Assembly: GCA_027061845.1 (NCBI GenBank)
Contig: JAMOVS010000037.1
Span: 1 to 56,377, forward strand
DNA length: 56,377 bases
Direction of reading: 5' to 3'
DNA from: Thermaceae bacterium
Lineage (GTDB): Bacteria > Deinococcota > Deinococci > Deinococcales > Marinithermaceae
Shown in pieces: positions 1-12,900 of the stretch. Both the position numbers and the translations under genes were made by a program. Below the pieces are notes generated by a model that had not been told where the DNA came from, did not search any database, and saw nothing but the letters and a program-made list of their open reading frames with translations. Every line of letters starts with the position of its first letter. Within the stretch, counting starts at the first letter, position 1.

Positions 1-317
1 AGCCCACCCGCTGCCTGATCTGGCGCTACCACACCTACTTCTCGCCGCCCGAGCTGGTCAAGGAGGTGATCGAGCCCGAGTGCCGGCGGGCGGGGATCGG
101 CTGCGTCGAGTGCAAGCGGATGCTCTTCGACTCGATGATGAAGGAGCTCGGCCCCATTCAGGAGCGGGCCGCCGAGCTTAGGGCCCACCCCGAGCGGGTG
201 CTGGAGGGGCTGGAGGAGGGCCGGAAGCGGGCCGCCGCCATCGCCGAGCCGGTGATGGAGGAGGTGCGGGAGAGGATCGGCCTCCTGCGGCCGGGGGCGC
301 GTCCTTGGGAAGACTAG
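1..317 (+). CDS. trpS: Tryptophanyl-tRNA synthetase, C-terminal fragment (5' end outside window)
   Basis: This open frame enters from the left edge (first whole codon at position 3) and stops with TAG at 315-317. It encodes about 104 residues that match the end of class I tryptophanyl-tRNA synthetases, including the stretch C-x-x-C-K-x-x-L near the middle and the helical C-terminal tail. The enzyme charges tRNA-Trp in the cytoplasm. The Rossmann fold with HIGH and KMSKS motifs would lie upstream and cannot be checked. The gene overlaps the following scpA by 13 nt, so the two are probably co-transcribed. Identification rests on the C-terminal part only. Confidence 0.8.
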   Translation, partial: PTRCLIWRYHTYFSPPELVKEVIEPECRRAGIGCVECKRMLFDSMMKELGPIQERAAELRAHPERVLEGLEEGRKRAAAIAEPVMEEVRERIGLLRPGARPWED

Positions 318-979
318 TCCTCCGCTTCGGGGAGTTCGAGGGCAGCGCCCGGGAGCTGAAAGCGGCGCTTTTGAAGGGGGAGATCGCCCCCGAGGCGATC
401 CCGCTGGCGTCGCTGGTCGAGGCGGCGCTTTCCCAGGCCGAGGGCTGGCCCCTGCTCGAGCGGGCCCGGCTCGCCCCCGAGCTGGCCGCGCTCTTGCTGC
501 TTCGCTTTTCGCTGCCGGAAGAGGAGGAGGCCGACCCGGAGGCGGCCGCCCACCGCACCGTGGGGGCGCTCTTCGACCTCGAGCGGGCGGCCGAGCTGCT
601 CGCCGAGCGGGCCCGCTCGCGGGGGGATCGGCTTCCCGCGCGTCCGCCGCCGCTGCCGCCGGACCCGCGAATCGCCCGGGTCGAGGTGCGGCGGCTCGCC
701 CGCTTGGCGCCGCCGGCGCGGCCCCGGCTTTTGCTCGGGGCGATCGCGGGCTTCGGCCTGCGCGAGGCCTGGCGGCGGATGCGGGCCCTTCTCGCCCACA
801 CCCCGAGGCTTTCCTTCGACCGCCTCGCGCCCCGGCGTTTCTTGCCCCGGGCGGTGCACCTGGCGGCGCTTTTGGAGGCGGCCCGGCGGGGCTGGGTCGA
901 GCTCTGGCAGCCGGAGCCCTACGGCCCCATCGAGGTGCTGCGGAGGGCCCCCGGGGAGGAGCTCGACGACGCGGTATAG
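305..979 (+). CDS. scpA: Segregation and condensation protein A
   Basis: The 224-residue protein resembles ScpA, the kleisin subunit of the SMC-ScpA-ScpB condensin that compacts and segregates the chromosome. Seen: an N-terminal SMC-binding region beginning RFGEFEG, an acidic and proline-rich middle (about residues 70-120), and a C-terminal winged-helix region ending in a segment with ARRGWVELWQPEPYGPI, typical of the family. The start is TTG at 305, inside the trpS end, because it precedes the conserved FEG motif and no later start does. scpB, often next to scpA, does not follow here. Its stop codon is embedded in the candidate -10 box of bcp. Confidence 0.75.
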   Translation: MGRLVLRFGEFEGSARELKAALLKGEIAPEAIPLASLVEAALSQAEGWPLLERARLAPELAALLLLRFSLPEEEEADPEAAAHRTVGALFDLERAAELLAERARSRGDRLPARPPPLPPDPRIARVEVRRLARLAPPARPRLLLGAIAGFGLREAWRRMRALLAHTPRLSFDRLAPRRFLPRAVHLAALLEAARRGWVELWQPEPYGPIEVLRRAPGEELDDAV

Positions 980-980
980 T
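975..980 (+). promoter_or_regulatory. Candidate -10 box for leaderless bcp
   Basis: The hexamer TATAGT, which overlaps the TAG stop of scpA, lies 7 nt before the ATG at 988. That spacing would put the transcription start at or next to the A of the start codon. No convincing -35 box is visible. The same geometry recurs before many operon-leading genes in this window, which is the main support. Confidence 0.45.
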
Positions 981-987
981 GGCGGCG

Positions 988-2394
<1,407 letters not shown>

Positions 2395-2406
2395 GGAGGT
2401 GGCAGC

Positions 2407-2682
2407 ATGCAGCGTTGCTACGTGGACGTCCAGAAGGCCGAGGGCTGCAAGACCGAGATCGCGGAGCGCATCCGGACCTGGTTGCGGGAGCACGGCTTCC
2501 AATCGGTGGAGCTCCGGCCGGTGAGCGGGCATCGCTACTACGCGATCCACCTGAACGGGCTGCCCGACCCGGTGCCCGGGGTGGTGCTGGCGGAGGAGGA
2601 CCTCGAGGACCCCGAGGTGCTCATCGCCACCCTCGAGGCCGCCCGGGTCGTCTTCGACCACGAGACCGGCAAGGCCGACTAG
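2407..2682 (+). CDS. Conserved hypothetical protein, second of two tandem 91-aa paralogues
   Basis: This 91-residue protein is the partner of the preceding gene, with identical length and ungapped similarity in the C-terminal half. It differs in having two cysteines near the N terminus (C4 and C14). The ATG at 2407 is preceded by a strong ribosome-binding site, GAGGAGGT at about 2394-2402, so it may be translated more strongly than its upstream copy. Function is unknown. The conserved VPGV and DPE segments are probably structural. Confidence 0.8.
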   Translation: MQRCYVDVQKAEGCKTEIAERIRTWLREHGFQSVELRPVSGHRYYAIHLNGLPDPVPGVVLAEEDLEDPEVLIATLEAARVVFDHETGKAD

Positions 2683-2692
2683 GGGGAGACCG

Positions 2693-3040
2693 GTGGTGAC
2701 CTTTTACTGCAAGAAGGGCTGCCGCACCTGCCAGAAGGCCCGGGACTGGCTGGAGGCGCACGGGGTTCCCTACCGCTTCGTCGACTACACCAAGGAGCCG
2801 CCGCCGGAGGAGCTCGTCCGAAAGATCATCGCCGAGTTCGGCGAGGGGGCGCTCCGCCGCCGCCACAAGCGCTTCAAGGAGCTCAAGGACCGGGGCCCAA
2901 AGGCCTGGATCGAGGCCATCCGCGAGGATCCCGGGCTCCTGATCCGCCCCATCCTGGTCTTCGAGGACGGCCGCTACGCGGTGGGGTTCGACCCCGAGTA
3001 CTGGGAATCGCTCTTCGGTGATACGCGTTCGCGGGCTTAG
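2693..3040 (+). CDS. ArsC/Spx-family thioredoxin-fold protein
   Basis: The 115-residue protein resembles the ArsC/Spx/YffB family. The N terminus carries cysteines C6, C10 and C13; C10-R-T-C13 is a CxxC pair in the position of the Spx redox switch. RPILVFEDGR near residue 85 matches the conserved cis-proline segment of this fold. It could be a glutaredoxin-linked reductase (arsenate type) or an Spx-like regulator, and sequence alone does not decide. AGGGGGAG at 2681-2688 supports a start at GTG 2693 (GTG 2696 is also possible). The 3' end overlaps the ABC ATPase by 23 nt. Confidence 0.75.
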   Translation: MVTFYCKKGCRTCQKARDWLEAHGVPYRFVDYTKEPPPEELVRKIIAEFGEGALRRRHKRFKELKDRGPKAWIEAIREDPGLLIRPILVFEDGRYAVGFDPEYWESLFGDTRSRA

Positions 3041-3749
3041 AAAGCACTACCGCCGGACGCCGGCCCTCTTGGGGATCGACTTCGAGGTTCGGGAGGGGGA
3101 GGTTTTCGCCCTCCTGGGTCCCAACGGGGCCGGCAAGACCACCACCTTGCGGGCGCTCGTGGGCCTGATTCGAAGCCAGGCCGAGGAGCTCTACGTCGCC
3201 GGCGCCGACCCCCGGAAGGATCCCCTCATGGTGCGCCGGCGGGTGGGCTACGCCACCGGCGGGATGGGCCTATACGAGCGGCTTACCGGTCGCGAGCACC
3301 TGGTCTTCTTCGGCCGTTTCTACGGGCTTACAGGTCCAGAGCTCGCCGAGCGGATCGCCGAGCTCGACCGCGCCTTTGGCCTGGGCGAGGCCCTCGACCG
3401 TCAGGTCCAAGCGATGTCCAGCGGGATGCGGCAGAAGATCCTGGTGGCCCGGGCCTTCCTGCACCGGCCCCAGGTCCTGCTCCTCGACGAGCCCACCGCC
3501 GCCCTCGACGTCTTCGCCCGCCGGGCGCTTTTGGACCGGGTGCTGGAGGAGAAGCGGGAGGGGAAGGCGGTGCTCTACTCCACCCACGTCCTTCCCGAGG
3601 CCGAGGAGATCGCCGACCGGGTGGGCTTCCTCTACCGCGGGCGGCTCGTCTTCACCGGCAGCATCCCCGAGGCCAAGGCCCGCTACCGGGCCCCCACCCT
3701 GGAGCACGCCTTCATCCAGGCGGTGCGGGAGGTCGAGGATGCCGCCTAG
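3018..3749 (+). CDS. ABC transporter ATP-binding protein, NatA-like
   Basis: The 243-residue ATPase energises an ABC-2 type exporter together with the next gene. Visible motifs are Walker A GPNGAGKTT near residue 34, a signature MSSGMRQK replacing the classical LSGGQ, Walker B VLLLDEPTAALD, and a switch histidine in STHVLPEAEE. This pattern is typical of NatA/CcmA-type subunits. The GTG start at 3018 lies within the preceding gene. The substrate is unknown: NatAB of Bacillus exports sodium, but homologues carry varied substrates. Confidence 0.88.
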   Translation: MIRVRGLRKHYRRTPALLGIDFEVREGEVFALLGPNGAGKTTTLRALVGLIRSQAEELYVAGADPRKDPLMVRRRVGYATGGMGLYERLTGREHLVFFGRFYGLTGPELAERIAELDRAFGLGEALDRQVQAMSSGMRQKILVARAFLHRPQVLLLDEPTAALDVFARRALLDRVLEEKREGKAVLYSTHVLPEAEEIADRVGFLYRGRLVFTGSIPEAKARYRAPTLEHAFIQAVREVEDAA

Positions 3750-4899
3750 CCGAAACGTCTTCTGGAAGGAGCTTCTGAGCTTTCTACGGGACCGCCGGAC
3801 GCTTTTTAGCCAGGTGCTCCTGCCCTTTTTCCTGATGCCCTTCTTCATGTTCGCCCCCGGCTACCTGGTGGAGCGGCTCAGCCAGCAGACCGCCGCCGAG
3901 GTCCAGAAGGTGGCGGTGAAGGGGATCCCCGCCGAGCTCGAGGAGGCGCTCTCGAAAGCCGGGCTCTCGGTCTTCCCGGACCCCGACCCCGCCCGGGCGG
4001 TGCGCGAGGGCCGCGCCGACGCCGGCCTGGTCTACGACGGGCGGCGCTTCGTCCTCTACCTGAAGCTGGCCCAGGAGGGGATGCGGGCCGAGGTGCTCCG
4101 GGGCCGGATCCGGGCGGTGCTCGAGGACTACAAGACCCGCCTGGTGGAGCGCCGGCTCGCCCAGGCGGGGCTCGATCCCAAGGTGCTCGAGCCCTTCTCC
4201 GTCGAGGTCGCCGACGTCTCCCCGCCCAAGGCCCAGGGCACCAGCGTCTTCGCCTACCTGGTGCCGATGATGCTCCTGATGTTCATCCTCTCGGGGGCGA
4301 TGCCGGTGGTCACCGACGCCACCGCCGGCGAGAAGGAGCGGGGCACCCTCGAGGTCCTGCTCGCCACCCCCACCACCCCCCGGGAGATCCTCCTGGGCAA
4401 GGCGGCGGCGGCGATGGTGGCGGCGTTGCTGTCCACCGCCAGCGGCATCGGTGGCTTGCTGCTGGGCGGGGCGGTGGCCGCCCGCTACGCGGAGAGCCCC
4501 GAGCTGGAGGCGTTTTCCTTCCGCCTCGGGGCCGAGGCGCTTTGGGCCACCTTCGTCACCGGGGTGCTCTTCGCCGCCTTCGCGGTGGGGGTGATGATCT
4601 TCCTGGGCATGCTGGCGCGCTCCTACCGCGAGGCCCAGACCTACATGGGGTTCCTCTACATGGCGCTGGTGCTGCCGGCGGTGCTGGTGGGGATGGCCTC
4701 GAGCTTCCTCGAGCCGACGCCGGCCTACTACCTGATCCCGGTGGCCGGGCCGATGATGCTTCTGGACGCGGTGTTTCGCGCCAAGGCCGACCTGCTCGCC
4801 TACCTCTTCGCCTGGGGCTCGACCCTGCTTTACGCCGCCCTCGCCCTGGGGCTCGCCGCCTGGGCGTTCTCGCGGGAAGAGATCGTCTTCAAGAACTAG
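3739..4899 (+). CDS. ABC-2 type permease, NatB-like
   Basis: The 386-residue membrane protein has one N-terminal membrane segment (about residues 20-40), a large extracytoplasmic region of some 140 residues, and about five C-terminal membrane segments. The sequence DATAGEKERGTLEVLLATP around residues 190-210 is the hallmark of NatB/ABC-2 permeases. ATG 3739 overlaps the ATPase gene by 11 nt, so the two form one exporter. No terminator follows; the ilv promoter starts one base after the stop codon. Confidence 0.87.
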   Translation: MPPSRNVFWKELLSFLRDRRTLFSQVLLPFFLMPFFMFAPGYLVERLSQQTAAEVQKVAVKGIPAELEEALSKAGLSVFPDPDPARAVREGRADAGLVYDGRRFVLYLKLAQEGMRAEVLRGRIRAVLEDYKTRLVERRLAQAGLDPKVLEPFSVEVADVSPPKAQGTSVFAYLVPMMLLMFILSGAMPVVTDATAGEKERGTLEVLLATPTTPREILLGKAAAAMVAALLSTASGIGGLLLGGAVAARYAESPELEAFSFRLGAEALWATFVTGVLFAAFAVGVMIFLGMLARSYREAQTYMGFLYMALVLPAVLVGMASSFLEPTPAYYLIPVAGPMMLLDAVFRAKADLLAYLFAWGSTLLYAALALGLAAWAFSREEIVFKN

Positions 4900-4900
4900 C

Positions 4901-4929
4901 TTGACAGCCGCCCCCAGCGGTTCTAGAAT
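4901..4929 (+). promoter_or_regulatory. Consensus sigma-70-type promoter of the ilv-leu operon
   Basis: A perfect -35 TTGACA (4901-4906), a 17-bp spacer and a -10 TAGAAT (4924-4929) give the strongest promoter seen in the window. The expected transcription start is about 4936-4937. That leaves only some 3 nt before the leader-peptide ATG at 4940, so the leader transcript would begin almost at its first codon. Confidence 0.85.
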
Positions 4930-4939
4930 CGCCGGCAAG

Positions 4940-5020
4940 ATGCCGTTCGCGACCGGTGGTTCCCTCGTCCTAGGCCTAGTACTCATTACCGGCCCGGGGG
5001 CGGGGGTCGCGCGCGTTTAA
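4940..5020 (+). CDS. Branched-chain amino acid leader peptide (ilv attenuator)
   Basis: This 26-codon ORF starts at ATG 4940 just downstream of the ilv promoter and ends with TAA at 5018-5020. Codons 9-16 (4964-4987) encode Leu-Val-Leu-Gly-Leu-Val-Leu-Ile: seven of eight are branched-chain residues, and some use CTA or GTA codons that are uncommon in the surrounding genes. A terminator hairpin follows at 5036-5069. The arrangement matches leader-peptide attenuation known for ilv and leu operons of other bacteria: ribosome stalling at these codons when charged tRNAs are scarce would favour antitermination. Translation is inferred, and no Shine-Dalgarno site is possible if the transcript starts near 4937. 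Confidence 0.78.
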   Translation: MPFATGGSLVLGLVLITGPGAGVARV

Positions 5021-5035
5021 AGAGAGCGGCATCCC

Positions 5036-5069
5036 AGGTCCCCGGGAAGACCCCGGGGACCTTTCGTTT
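5036..5069 (+). terminator. Attenuator: intrinsic terminator in the ilv leader
   Basis: A perfect 11-bp stem pairs AGGTCCCCGGG (5036-5046) with CCCGGGGACCT (5052-5062), with a 5-nt loop, followed by TTTCGTTT. A competing pairing is available: 4993-5001 (CCCGGGGGC) can pair with 5038-5046 using one G-U pair, which would destroy the left arm. A ribosome stalled on codons 9-16 of the leader peptide would leave 4993-5001 free. A ribosome at the leader stop codon would cover it and let the terminator form. The terminator itself is clear; the switch is inferred. Confidence 0.8.
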
Positions 5070-5083
5070 AGGGGAGGCGGGAG

Positions 5084-6766
5084 ATGACGGGAGCAGAGGT
5101 TCTTTTGGAGGCGCTGGTCCGGGAGGGGGTCGAGGTCATCTTCGGCCACCCCGGGGGCGCGATCATGCCGGTCTACGACGCGCTGTATCGTCGGCGGGAA
5201 CTCAGGCACGTGCTCACCCGGCACGAGCAGGGGGCGGGCCACGCCGCCGCCGGCTACGCCCGCGCCAGCGGCCGGGTGGGGGTGGTGATGGCGACCAGCG
5301 GGCCCGGGGCGTTGAACCTGACCACCGCCCTGGCCGACGCGATGATGGACGCGACGCCGCTCGTGGCCATCACCGGCCAGGTGCCCACCACCGCGGTAGG
5401 CACCGACGCCTTCCAGGAGGCCGACGTCACCGGCGTGACCATGCCGATCACCAAGCACAACTACCTGGTCGCCGAGGTCAACGACCTGCCCCGGATCGTG
5501 AAGGAGGCCTTCTACATCGCCAAGACGGGGCGCCCCGGTCCGGTGCTCATCGACCTCCCCAAGGACGTGCAAAACGACGAGTTCACCGGCGGTTTCCCGG
5601 AGGCGATCGACCTCCCCGGCTACCGGCCCACCTACAAGGGTCACCCGCGGCAGATCGAGCGGGCGCTGGCGGCGCTCTCGAAGGCCCGGCGCCCGGTCCT
5701 GATGGTGGGCGGGGGCGCCCAGCACGCCGCCGAGCCCATCCGCCGCTTCGTCGAGACCACCGGCATCCCCACCATCGCCACCCTGCAGGGGCTCGGGGTG
5801 GTGCCGGCGGACGACCCCCGTTTCCTGGGGATGCCGGGGATGCACGGCACGGTGGCCGCCAACCGGGCCATCCACGAGGCCGACCTGATCCTCGGGATCG
5901 GGCTCCGCTTCGACGACCGGGTGACCGGCGACGTGGAGCGCTTCGCCCCCAACTTGAAGACCCTGATCCACGTCAACATCGAGCCCGCCGAGATCGGCAA
6001 GGTGATCGAGGCCCAGATCCCGGTGGTGGGGGACGCCGCCTGGGTGGCCGAGCGGCTGGCGGAGGGGGCCCGGCCCCTCGAGATCGCCGACTGGTGGCAG
6101 CAGATCCGCCGCTGGCAGGAGGAGAACCCGCTGCCCTTCCCCGACGACGGCGAGCTCCGCAGCCAGGCGGTGATCCGGGCCTTCGGCCGGGCCACCGGCG
6201 GCGAGGCGGTGGTGGTCACCGGGGTGGGCCAGCACCAGATGTTCGCGGCCCAGTTCTACCCGGTGAAAAAGCCCCGGAGCTTCATCAGCTCGGGGGGGCT
6301 CGGCACCATGGGCTTCGGCCTGCCGGCGGCGATCGGGGCCCAGGTGGCCAGGCCCGAGGAGACCGTGATCCTCTTCGACGGCGACGGCTCCTTCCAGATG
6401 ACGCTGCAGGAGCTGGCCACCATCAAGAAGTTCAACCTGCCGGTCAAGATCGTGCTCTTGAACAACGGCTTTCTCGGCATGGTGCGGCAGTGGCAGGACC
6501 TCTTCTACGAGGACCGCTACAGCGAGGTCTTCCTCGACGACTCCAACCCCGACTTCACCAAGCTGGCCGAGGCCTACGGCATCCCTGCCTTCGCAGTGGA
6601 GCGGCGGGAGGAGCTGGAGGAGGCGGTTCGGCGGGTGCTCGCCGAAGAGGGCCCGGTGCTGGCCGAGTTCCGGGTCAAGCCCGAGGAGGGGGTCTACCCC
6701 ATGATCCCGGCCGGCGGCAGCGCCGAGGACATGATCACCAAGCCCCCGAAGGAGGCGCGGGCATGA
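5084..6766 (+). CDS. ilvB: Acetolactate synthase, large (catalytic) subunit
   Basis: This 560-residue ThDP enzyme condenses two pyruvates, or pyruvate with 2-oxobutyrate, in the first common step of valine, leucine and isoleucine synthesis. The catalytic glutamate is E48 in RHEQGAGHAA. The C-terminal third holds the ThDP/Mg motif, from GDGSF to the pair NN about 28 residues later. The ATG at 5084 is preceded by GGGGAGGCGGG. It is the first structural gene after the attenuator, and its stop overlaps ilvN by 4 nt. Confidence 0.96.
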   Translation: MTGAEVLLEALVREGVEVIFGHPGGAIMPVYDALYRRRELRHVLTRHEQGAGHAAAGYARASGRVGVVMATSGPGALNLTTALADAMMDATPLVAITGQVPTTAVGTDAFQEADVTGVTMPITKHNYLVAEVNDLPRIVKEAFYIAKTGRPGPVLIDLPKDVQNDEFTGGFPEAIDLPGYRPTYKGHPRQIERALAALSKARRPVLMVGGGAQHAAEPIRRFVETTGIPTIATLQGLGVVPADDPRFLGMPGMHGTVAANRAIHEADLILGIGLRFDDRVTGDVERFAPNLKTLIHVNIEPAEIGKVIEAQIPVVGDAAWVAERLAEGARPLEIADWWQQIRRWQEENPLPFPDDGELRSQAVIRAFGRATGGEAVVVTGVGQHQMFAAQFYPVKKPRSFISSGGLGTMGFGLPAAIGAQVARPEETVILFDGDGSFQMTLQELATIKKFNLPVKIVLLNNGFLGMVRQWQDLFYEDRYSEVFLDDSNPDFTKLAEAYGIPAFAVERREELEEAVRRVLAEEGPVLAEFRVKPEEGVYPMIPAGGSAEDMITKPPKEARA

Positions 6767-7277
6767 AGCAACGTCACCTGGTCAGCGTTCTGGTCGAGGA
6801 CCACCCCCGGGTGCTCACCCGCATCACCTCGATGTTCGCCCGCCGCGGCTTCAACATCGACTCGCTGGCGGTGGGCCGGACCCACCTGCCGGGGGTGAGC
6901 CGGATCTCGTTCGTGGTCGAGGGCGACGACCGCACCATCGAGCAGGTGGAAAAGCAGCTCAACCGCCTGGTCGAGGTGCTTAAAGTCGTGGACCACACCG
7001 GGCCCCGGCTGGAGCGCGAGCTGGCGCTGGTCAAGGTGCGGGTGGAGGGAATCGAGGAGCGGCTCGAGCTCAAGGAGATCGCCGACGCCTTCCGGGCCCG
7101 CATCGTCGACGTCGCCCGCCACGCCCTCACCTTCGAGGTGACCGGGCACCCGGCCAAGATCGACCGCTTTTTGGAAGAGCTTTCGAACTACGGCGTGTTG
7201 GAGACGATGCGCACCGGGGCGGTGGCGATGGACCGGGGCGAGCGGGTGATTAAACTGAAACCCCGAAGGGAGGCGGT

Positions 7278-7281
<4 letters not shown>
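6763..7281 (+). CDS. ilvN: Acetolactate synthase, small (regulatory) subunit
   Basis: The 172-residue protein carries an N-terminal ACT domain (about residues 5-78, starting [17 protein letters not shown]) and a C-terminal ACT-like domain typical of IlvN/IlvH. It activates IlvB and confers feedback inhibition by valine. ATG 6763 overlaps the ilvB stop as ATGA, and its own end overlaps ilvC the same way, so the three genes are translationally coupled. Confidence 0.95.
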
Positions 7282-9812
<2,531 letters not shown>

Positions 9813-9816
<4 letters not shown>

Positions 9817-9974
9817 CCGAGGGGCGGCCCGGCGGGGCGCAGGCGTTCCACCAGGTAGCGGTAGAGGGCTTCCAACGAGGATAGGGTTTGTTCGGGTCCG
9901 TCCGGGGGACGGACCCGGATCTCCAGGCGGCCGCCGGCCCGCTTGCGGATGACGATCACGTACCCCCGCTGCAC
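9813..9974 (-). CDS. Small ORF (53 aa) downstream of the SARP regulator
   Basis: A minus-strand ORF runs from GTG at 9974 to TAG at 9813-9815. It would encode 53 residues beginning [15 protein letters not shown] and ending [14 protein letters not shown]. The start is 24 nt after the stop of the SARP regulator, with TGAGG about 5 nt before the GTG. The pattern (basic beta-strand start, then a short SLEALYRYL helix) looks protein-like, not random. Against it, a strong hairpin at 9893-9917 lies inside. I recognise no family; a small partner of the regulator is possible but is inference. Confidence 0.5.
9893..9917. terminator. Perfect inverted repeat between convergent leuA and SARP transcripts
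   Basis: CGGGTCCGTCC (9893-9903) pairs with GGACGGACCCG (9907-9917) across a 3-nt GGG loop, an 11-bp perfect stem. It sits where convergent leuA and SARP-gene transcripts meet and could end both. No T-tract follows on either strand, so a classical intrinsic terminator is not shown. It lies within the 53-codon minus-strand ORF, so one of the two interpretations may be wrong. Confidence 0.45.
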
Positions 9975-9998
9975 GGCCTCAGGTTGGCCGGGGGAGCG

Positions 9999-12900
9999 TC
10001 ACCGGTCCGTCACAAGCCGGGCGGCGAAGGTCTTCCGGTGGCCGGCGCGGAGTTCCGGCGGGATCCGGGCGGCCTCCGCCTCCAGGAGGGCCCGGGCCTC
10101 CTCCCCGGCGGCGGGGTGGAAGCGGGCGTAGACGGCGTAGACCAGCAGGCGCTCGGGCACCCCGGTGCGCCAGCCGTCGGCGTGGCGCCGGGCGGTCTCG
10201 GCGTGGCGCCGGGCGGCCTTTGGGTCCGTCGCCTCGAGGGCCAGGGCCATGAGCGCGTGCGCCCGGGCGGCGTGCCCGCCCTCGCCCCGCTCCTCCCAGT
10301 GGCGGATCGCCCGCTCCAGCCAGGGGATCGCCTCTTCGGGCCTTCCCTGGCGGTAGCGCAGCTCGCCGAAGGCGGTGTAGACGTGGCCGATCTTGGCCTG
10401 GTCGCCGAGCGCCCGCATCCCCGCCAGCGCCTCCTCCAGGGCGGCCTCGGCCTCCTGGAAACGGCCCATCTCGATCAGGGGCAGGGCCCGCTCCGAGGCG
10501 AAGAGCGCGTTCTCGCGGGGGGTGCCCACCGCCTGGGCCAGCGTCTTTCCCTGGTCGAAGGCAAAAAGCGATTCCCGGTAGCGGCCCAGCTTCCATTCCG
10601 CCAGGCCGATGAGCTCGAGCGCGTCCATCTGGGCCGGCAGGTCGGCGGCCCGCCGGGCCTCGGCGAGCAGCCGCTGGGCGCCCTCGAGGGCGGCGTGGTA
10701 GTCCCGGTGGAGCCAGCGACCGGTCAGCCGGTCGGCCCAGACCCGGCGGTAGGTGACCGGGTCGGGGTGCTGGCTCAGGGTCTCCAGCACCCGCCGCTGC
10801 TCCCGCTCGCCGGTCTCGTGGTCGCCGAGGCGGAAGGCCAGGGCGGCGAGGTTGCGCCGCACCCGGGCGCTCTGGCGGTGGTCGCCGGCCCGGGTGAAGG
10901 CCTCGAGGGCGGCCTCGAGGTGCTCCCGCTGCCGCCAGGGGTCGCCGGCGCGGTACTCCACCCAGGCGAGCAGAAAGCGGGCCCGGGCGGTGGCGGCGTC
11001 GCCGGCGGAGAGGCCCCAGGCGGCCTCGGCGTGCTCCCGGGCGGTCTCGAAGCGGCCCTTCTTCAGCGCCGCCTCGGCCGCGGCCAGGTGCCAGCGGGCC
11101 TCCAGGCCGGGGTCGGGCCGGGGCGGGGGGCCGAGCTCGAGGAGGTTGTCCAGGGTGTCGCGGCCCAGCTCGGTCTCGAGCTCCAGGCGTTCCAGCCGGA
11201 CCCGGTAGCGCTCGGCCTCGGAGAGGCCGGGACCGCGCTCGGCCCGGCGGTAGAGCACCACCGCCGTCGCCGGGTGGGGGCCGGTCCGGGCCTTCCGGGC
11301 GGCCTCGAGGTAGGCCGCCTGGGCGAGCTCGGCCCGGCCCCCTTCGGCCAGGTGCTCGGCGATCAGCAGCGGGTGCCCCCCGAGCTCGGCCAGGGCCGCC
11401 GCCCAGCGGCGGTGCACCGTCTTCGCCAGCGGCTGGGGAACGGTTTCCCGGAGTTCCGGGTAGCGGGGGAGGTAGCCCTGGGCCACGCGGTAGAGGAGCC
11501 CCGCCCGCTCGCCCTCGAAGAGCGCCGCCGCCGCCGCTTCCTCGCCGAGGCCGAGGGCGCGGGCGGCCAGCTCCGGGGTGGCCGGGCCCTTGGCGAAGAG
11601 CAGGAAGCGCACCACCCGCTGGCTCTCGGGGCCGAGCTCCTGCCAGCGCCGGAGCAGCGCCTCCCGGACCGAGCGGGGGAGCCGGAGCTCCAGGTAGTCC
11701 GGGGTGCGGTCGTAGGGGGTGGACCAACCCCCGGCGCTCAGGCGCAGCTCGCCGCTTTGGAAGAGGTCCTTGATGGTCTCGGTCAGGAAGCGGGGGTTGC
11801 CGCCGGTGGCCCGGTGGAGCCGGGCCGCGAAGCGGCGCCCGCCGGGGCTGCCGGAGAGCGCCTGGATCAGGGCGTGCACCCCGGCCTCGCTCAGGGGGCG
11901 GAGGGGCAGGGCGGCGACCAGACCCTCCGCCACCAGCTCGGCCGGTGGCGGGGTGCGGGCGGTCACCACCCAGGTCAGGCCCAGGGCAGCGGAGCGCCGG
12001 GCCAGGTAGGGGAGGAACTCGAGGAAGGCGGCGTCGGCGTTTTCCAGGGCGTCGAGCACCCCGCCGGGGGCGACGGCTTTGAGCCCGGCGACCAGCGCCT
12101 CGAAAAAGCGTACCCGGGCCTCGGGCTCGGTGATCGGGTGGGGGGAGGCCGGCCCCAGCTCGGGGAGGATCCGGGCGAGCTCGGAGCGAATCTCCTCGGG
12201 AAGCGTGCGGAGTTTCTTCTGGTGGGGTCGGAGCGCCTCGGCCAGGGCGCCGTAGGGGAGCTCGCTCAGGCTGGGGTAGAACCGGATCCAGAGCGCCCGC
12301 GGCCCCAGGTAGGCCTGGGCCAGCCGGGTCTTGCCCACGCCCTCCTCGCCGTGGATCCAGCGGAGCGGCTCCGGGGCCCTCTCCAGGGCGGCGAGCTCCG
12401 CTTCCCGCTCGACCAGCGGCGGGTTCTCCAGCGATGGCGGCGCGGGGGCGGCCTCGGGGCGGCGGGCCTCCCCCTTGCGGGCGGCCTGGAACTGGCGCTC
12501 GGTCTCGGGGCTGGGGGGGATGCCAAGCTCCTCCTGCAGCATGCGCTCCAGCCGGCGGTAGCGGGCCTCGGCCTCGCTCTTGCGGCCGGTCTTGGCCAGC
12601 AGGGGGAAGAGCCGCTGGTAGGCGAGCTCGAGGAGGGGGTCCCAGGCCAGGGCGGCCTCCAGGTGGCCGATCGCCGCCTCGGGGTCCTCGGCCTCGAGCT
12701 GTTCGGCGAGCCGGAGGTGGAGGGCGATCACCGCCTCCTTGAGCCGCTCGTTTTCCAGGTAGCGCCAGTCCTCGAAGCCCGAGGCCTCGGGGTGGAGCCC
12801 CTCCAGGAAGCTCCCCCGCACCAGCGCCAGCGCGGCCTGGGGACGTCCGCTGTGGTAGTGCCGCCAGAAGCGGTGGTAGTCGCTTCGCAGGTTTTGCAGC

